Part shown: one piece after another, positions 15,722 to 18,614 of the stretch
How the letters are laid out: the number at the start of each line of letters is the position of its first letter
Position numbering within the stretch: position 1 is the first letter of the stretch
From: DATGHS01 sp035307785
GTDB lineage: Bacteria; Planctomycetota; Planctomycetia; Gemmatales; Gemmataceae
Assembly (NCBI GenBank): GCA_035307785.1
Contig: DATGHS010000464.1
Location: 1 to 18,614, forward strand
DNA: 18,614 nt
Reading direction: 5' to 3'
Translations under genes and position numbers: made by a program
The notes under the pieces: model-generated
What the model was told of the DNA's origin: nothing
The model's input: the letters and a program-made list of their open reading frames with translations, nothing else
Database searches by the model: none

Positions 15722-16729
15722 ATGATGACCTTCCGTGGAATTGCCGGCGCCGCTGCCCTGTTGCTCGCGCTGGCAGCCGGTCAGGCCGATGCGGCCTGGA
15801 ACAACGCCTTTGAGGTTTGCTGCGCTTGCCGGCATCGCGACAGCTACTACGCGCCGCCGGTGGTCGCCTATTCGGCGCCGGTGGTTGCAGCCGCACCAAA
15901 TCCATGTTGCAATCCGTGCTGCTCGACTTCGTACGTGCAGCGCTGCTACTATCAGCCGGTAGTCAGTTACAAGACCGAATGCGTGCCGGTCACCAGCTAC
16001 CGCACCAGCTACTACTGGGAACCGGTTTGCAGCTATCGATCCAGTTGCTATTACGATCCGTGCACCGGCAGCACCGTGCAGGTAACGCAGCCTGTGCATT
16101 CCTACCGCTTGCGTTCGCAATGCAACGCGGTGACCAGTTACGTGCAACGCTGCGTGCCGGTGACTTCGTACCGGCAGGCGTTTTACTGGGAAGCAGTGAC
16201 GAATTGTCCGCCTTCGGGTCCAGCTACGGTGCCAGGCGCGGTTCCCGGTGTCAACGAAACGCAACCTCCGCCGCAAGCCGACGGCACGCGGATTCAGCCG
16301 CAGAATGTGCCCATGAACATTCCGGCCGGCGTGGATGAAAGCCAGCCGAGCAGCAACTACCCGCCGACCAATCGGCAATTCGTCCCGGTGGTGCCCGCGC
16401 CGAAGCCCACATTGCCCGCCGCGCCGATGCGGATCGAGCACGTGGTCAGCCGGGTGTCGGGCGCTTCTTCGGCCACGGTGACGGGCCAGATTGTGGCGAA
16501 TAACTATGTGACGCCGCAGCGCGGCGCGAAGATCGTGTTCGTGAGCAAGCAATCGGGCGGACCGCAGCAGTCAGCCCAAGCCGACGCAACCGGGCGCTTC
16601 AGCGTAGCCCTCAGCCAGGGCGGCTGGAATCTTTACGTGAGCCGGGCCGATGGCACGCTGGAATATCACAGCAGCATCGAAGTGGCCGGCCAGGGCGAAA
16701 CGCGCAATGTGCTGGTCGTCAGCCGTTAG
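15722..16729 (+). CDS. Exported Cys/Tyr-rich envelope protein with C-terminal beta-sandwich
   Basis: This 335-residue product has a Sec signal peptide, likely cut after Ala-Asp-Ala at residue 24. All 15 cysteines lie between residues 33 and 162, including CC-A-C, CCNPCC and YDPCTG. A repeat is visible: SYVQRC, CVPVTSYRTSYYWEPVC (residues 69-103) recurs as SYVQRC, VPVTSYRQAFYWEAVTNC (139-162). A Pro-rich linker (163-235) leads to about 100 residues with the look of a carboxypeptidase-regulatory-like fold (ATVTGQIVANNYVTP, DATGRFSVALSQGGWNLYV). Cysteine-rich exported proteins are known from planctomycete envelopes, so a disulfide-linked surface role is a reasonable inference. The ribosome site GGAGAAGAG supports 15722; the adjacent ATG at 15725 is equally possible. 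Confidence 0.75.
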   Translation: MMTFRGIAGAAALLLALAAGQADAAWNNAFEVCCACRHRDSYYAPPVVAYSAPVVAAAPNPCCNPCCSTSYVQRCYYQPVVSYKTECVPVTSYRTSYYWEPVCSYRSSCYYDPCTGSTVQVTQPVHSYRLRSQCNAVTSYVQRCVPVTSYRQAFYWEAVTNCPPSGPATVPGAVPGVNETQPPPQADGTRIQPQNVPMNIPAGVDESQPSSNYPPTNRQFVPVVPAPKPTLPAAPMRIEHVVSRVSGASSATVTGQIVANNYVTPQRGAKIVFVSKQSGGPQQSAQADATGRFSVALSQGGWNLYVSRADGTLEYHSSIEVAGQGETRNVLVVSR

Positions 16730-16755
16730 AAAAGCCAGAGGTCCGAAGCCAGAGA

Positions 16756-16786
16756 TCAGAGGTCAGCAAACTGATCTGACCTCTGA
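16756..16786. terminator. Inverted repeat between convergent genes, possible terminator
   Basis: TCAGAGGTCAG (16756-16766) pairs perfectly with CTGACCTCTGA (16776-16786) around nine bases. Further AGAGGTC and GACCTCT words lie on either side. It sits between the stops of two convergent genes. It is also repeat-like in composition. Confidence 0.5.
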
Positions 16787-16804
16787 CTTCTGAATTCTGA
16801 CCTC

Positions 16805-17371
16805 TCATTTCTTTTGCAGGTTCTCCTCAATAAACTTCAGTAGTTCATCGGCATGGTCGGCCGGTTTGACTGTCTTGTAGATCTTTACGACCGTGCCGTT
16901 CTTGTCAATGACATACGTGTAGCGATTGGCCAGGCCGTTTTTCTCATTGAGTGCGCCGAGCGATTTGATAACCTTCTTGTCGGGATCCGCGAGCAACGGA
17001 TAGCTCAGGTTCTCTTTCTCGACGAACTTGATTTGATCTTCGAGCTTATCGGCACTGAGGCCGACGATCACCGTGTTCAGGCGAGCAAACTGCTCGGTGC
17101 GGTCACGGAAACCGCAGGATTCGATCGTTCAGCCCCTAGTCATGGCTTTGGGAAACAGAAAGAGCACGACGTTCTTTTTGCCCTGGAATTCTTTGAGATT
17201 GAGAGTCTTGGCATCCTTTTGGTTGGGCAAAGCGGCGCCGACGTTGGCGGCCGGCAAATCAATAGTTGGTAACTTGGCGCCCTCTTTGACCTCGGGCGTG
17301 TCGCCGAATGCAGGCGCGGCCCCAAGCAAAAGCACGGCTCCCAACAACAACAGACCCCACTCGCATCGCAT
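16805..17371 (-). CDS. Exported PrxQ/BCP-type peroxiredoxin with selenocysteine (UGA) at the peroxidatic position
   Basis: The frame runs from ATG 17369-17371 (GGAGG eight bases upstream) to 16805 as 188 residues interrupted only by TGA at 17129-17131. Residues 1-23 form a Sec signal peptide (LLLLGAVLLLGAAPAFG). The thioredoxin-fold core reads VVLFLFPKAMTRG, then UGA as residue 81, then TIESCGFRDR. In PrxQ/BCP the motif is PGCT-x-E-x-C-x-F-R-D, so UGA sits exactly on the peroxidatic cysteine and Cys86 is the resolving cysteine. The downstream half (VIVGLSAD, YPLLADPDKKVIKSLGA, RYTYVIDKNG) is fully conserved with no other lesion. PrxQ enzymes reduce hydroperoxides using thioredoxin-like donors; the signal peptide implies an extracytoplasmic site. 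A fresh nonsense mutation or base error cannot be excluded. No selA, selB, selD or tRNA-Sec gene lies in this window. Confidence 0.8.
17082..17116 (-). promoter_or_regulatory. Two hairpins downstream of the UGA; SECIS candidates
   Basis: In mRNA sense, UGCGGU (17116-17111) pairs with ACCGCA (17103-17098) around a 7-base loop that begins 18 bases after the UGA. CGAGCA (17096-17091) pairs with UGCUCG (17087-17082) around GUU, 38 bases after it. Bacterial SECIS elements lie immediately after UGA with a G near the start of the loop. The first hairpin has the right spacing but no early G; the second has the G but is slightly distant. Confidence 0.45.
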
Positions 17372-17520
17372 GAAGCTATCCTCCAAGAGAGTAGTGAAGA
17401 ACCTGAAGTATTGTCGCCGCTACAGCGTGATGCGGCAAGCAAGTGCGTTCAATCTGATCTCTGCTTCTGATCTGAACTCTTCCCACGGCAAGCGCTGGCG
17501 GTACACTGATGCGGGATAAG

Positions 17521-17940
17521 ATGAACACGAACAATTCTGTCTACGCACTGTCACTGAAGCAGCCGTGGGCCACGTTGCTGGTCCACGGGCTAAAGCAAAT
17601 GGAAATTCGCCGCTGGGCGACATCACGCCGAGGGCGTATTCTCATTCATGCGGCCCGGGTTTCGGATACGCGACCTGAAGCGTGGGCCAAAGTTCCTAAA
17701 GAGTTGCAGGAAGCAGCGAAGGTAGTAGGCGGTATCATTGGGCAAGCGGAACTCGTGGGCTGCAAACTGTACCGCTGTATGGAAGGGTTTGCAGCGGATC
17801 AGAACTTGCACTTGAATGAGCCGGCCTGGTTTCAGCCGCCGCTTATGTACGGTTTCACGTTTGCCCGCGCGACCCAGCTTCCGTTCTGGCGTTGCCCGGG
17901 TTGGTTTCGATTTTTCCCCGTCAAATGGCAGGAAGCATGA
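17521..17940 (+). CDS. ASCH-domain protein
   Basis: The 139-residue product is almost entirely an ASCH domain, a PUA-like beta-barrel associated with RNA binding and, in some members, RNA or nucleoside hydrolysis. The N-terminal signature YALSLKQPWATLLVHGLKQMEIRRW and RGRILIHAARV is clear, followed by GGIIGQAELVGC. The start at ATG 17521 is preceded by GGGATAAG; ATG 17509 four codons upstream in the same frame is an alternative. The stop overlaps the next start as ATGA at 17937-17940, so translation of the two genes is probably coupled. A C1-cofactor enzyme follows; whether the pairing is functional is unknown. It is divergent from the peroxiredoxin gene. Confidence 0.85.
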   Translation: MNTNNSVYALSLKQPWATLLVHGLKQMEIRRWATSRRGRILIHAARVSDTRPEAWAKVPKELQEAAKVVGGIIGQAELVGCKLYRCMEGFAADQNLHLNEPAWFQPPLMYGFTFARATQLPFWRCPGWFRFFPVKWQEA

Positions 17941-18614
17941 GTACTGGAACTGCAACGGTGACGCGCACTGGTTTACTGGTGAGTGTGCGCTCGGCTGAAG
18001 AAGTCGAGGCCGCATTGGCCGGCGGCGCTGATTTAATTGATGTAAAAGATCCCGAACGCGGTTCTCTCGGCAAGGCCGACGACGACGTAATTGCCGCGGT
18101 CGTGCGCCAGGTTGCCGACCGCTGTCCGGTCAGTGCGGCGATGGGCGAATTGACCGAATGGATGGAAAAAGCGGATTGGCCTGCCATATGCGAAGGCCTT
18201 TCGTGGGTGAAATTCGGCCTGGCCGGCTGTCGTTCGCGGCCGGAGTGGCAGGACCGGCTTCGCGATTTGCGGCGCGGTGTCGAGGCAAGCTCGTCTTGCC
18301 GGCTGGTGGTCGCGGCTTATGCCGATTGGCGACGCGCCTCGGCCCCAGCCACAGAGGAAATCGTTTCCTACGCGCTCATCGAACGATCGTCCGCCTTGCT
18401 GATTGACACGTGGGGAAAAGACGGCAGCACCTTGCTCGAATGGATGCGCATGAGCGACTTGCTCAACATTTGCAATCATTTCCGCCAGGCGGGCATTCCG
18501 ATTGCGCTATCCGGCGCCCTGGGCCGCTGGCAAATCCGGGAATTGCGGCAGGCACAGCCGACCTGGTTCGCGGTCCGGGGCAACGCCTGCTCGGGAAGTG
18601 TGCGGCACGGCCTG
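17937..18614 (+). CDS. mfnB: (5-formylfuran-3-yl)methyl phosphate synthase, MfnB (DUF556), 3' end outside the window
   Basis: MfnB condenses two glyceraldehyde-3-phosphate molecules into the furan precursor of methanofuran, a C1 carrier used by methanogens and, with related cofactors, by methylotrophs and planctomycetes. The frame is open from ATG 17937 to the window edge, 226 residues, so only about ten are probably missing. The TIM-barrel motifs are LVSVRSAEEVEAALAGGADL, then DVKDPERGSLGKAD (Asp35, Lys37), WVKFGLAGC (Lys92) and IDTWGKDG (Asp156, Lys160). These correspond in spacing to the catalytic Asp/Lys pairs of the archaeal enzyme, with the first lysine forming the Schiff base. It overlaps the ASCH gene by four bases. 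Confidence 0.93.
   Translation, partial: MSTGTATVTRTGLLVSVRSAEEVEAALAGGADLIDVKDPERGSLGKADDDVIAAVVRQVADRCPVSAAMGELTEWMEKADWPAICEGLSWVKFGLAGCRSRPEWQDRLRDLRRGVEASSSCRLVVAAYADWRRASAPATEEIVSYALIERSSALLIDTWGKDGSTLLEWMRMSDLLNICNHFRQAGIPIALSGALGRWQIRELRQAQPTWFAVRGNACSGSVRHGL

Noticed and set aside
15596..16552. Long minus-strand open frame (318 codons) opposite the cysteine-rich gene
   Set aside because: Composition is His/Arg-rich as expected of an antisense shadow, there is no family motif, and the plus-strand frame has a signal peptide, ribosome site and internal repeats.
16805..17386. Two separate small genes, 16805-17071 and 17129-17386
   Set aside because: They are in one frame, and the 19 codons between the UGA and the GTG at 17071 encode the conserved TIESCGFRD segment. 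The 17386 start is a TTG, whereas ATG 17371 has a good ribosome site.

Overview
The window looks like planctomycete chromosome, probably from a Gemmatales- or Pirellulales-like bacterium. Three things point there: a very long ECF sigma factor fused to a membrane anchor and extracytoplasmic domains, a gene for the methanopterin/methanofuran-type C1 enzyme MfnB, and several exported proteins with little similarity to textbook families. This assignment is inferred from gene content only; no rRNA is present.

Layout. Bases 1-2735 (minus) carry pyruvate phosphate dikinase, complete except for the last base of its probable stop. A 687-base gap follows, holding a 12-bp periodic array and two hairpins, then a DinB-fold protein (minus). 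Bases 4101-8400 form an accessory stretch: an antitoxin/PIN-toxin pair, two decayed tails of a REP-associated (Y1/RAYT-type) transposase flanking a zinc-ribbon/PH membrane protein, REP-like palindromes, a DUF2971-like gene, a truncated copy of the start of the sigma-factor gene, and a small exported protein with a sigma-54-like promoter. Bases 8403-10598 encode the composite sigma factor. It converges on a soluble histidine kinase (minus), upstream of which lies folC (minus). A divergent exported HEAT-like protein and thiol peroxidase Tpx follow, then a 29-bp inverted repeat and a cysteine-rich exported protein.

The most notable item is at 16805-17371 (minus). An exported PrxQ/BCP-type peroxiredoxin has an in-frame TGA exactly where the peroxidatic cysteine should be. 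The frame is intact on both sides, the resolving cysteine is retained, and two hairpins lie just downstream. I read it as a selenocysteine peroxiredoxin rather than two short genes. The right end has an ASCH-domain gene overlapping mfnB by an ATGA junction; mfnB runs off the edge.

Functional themes. Bases 14814-17371 hold two peroxidases around a cysteine-rich exported protein, which may reflect envelope thiol/peroxide chemistry. Bases 4800-8400 have been reshaped by transposase-associated repeats and partial duplication. Both statements are inferences from proximity and sequence resemblance.
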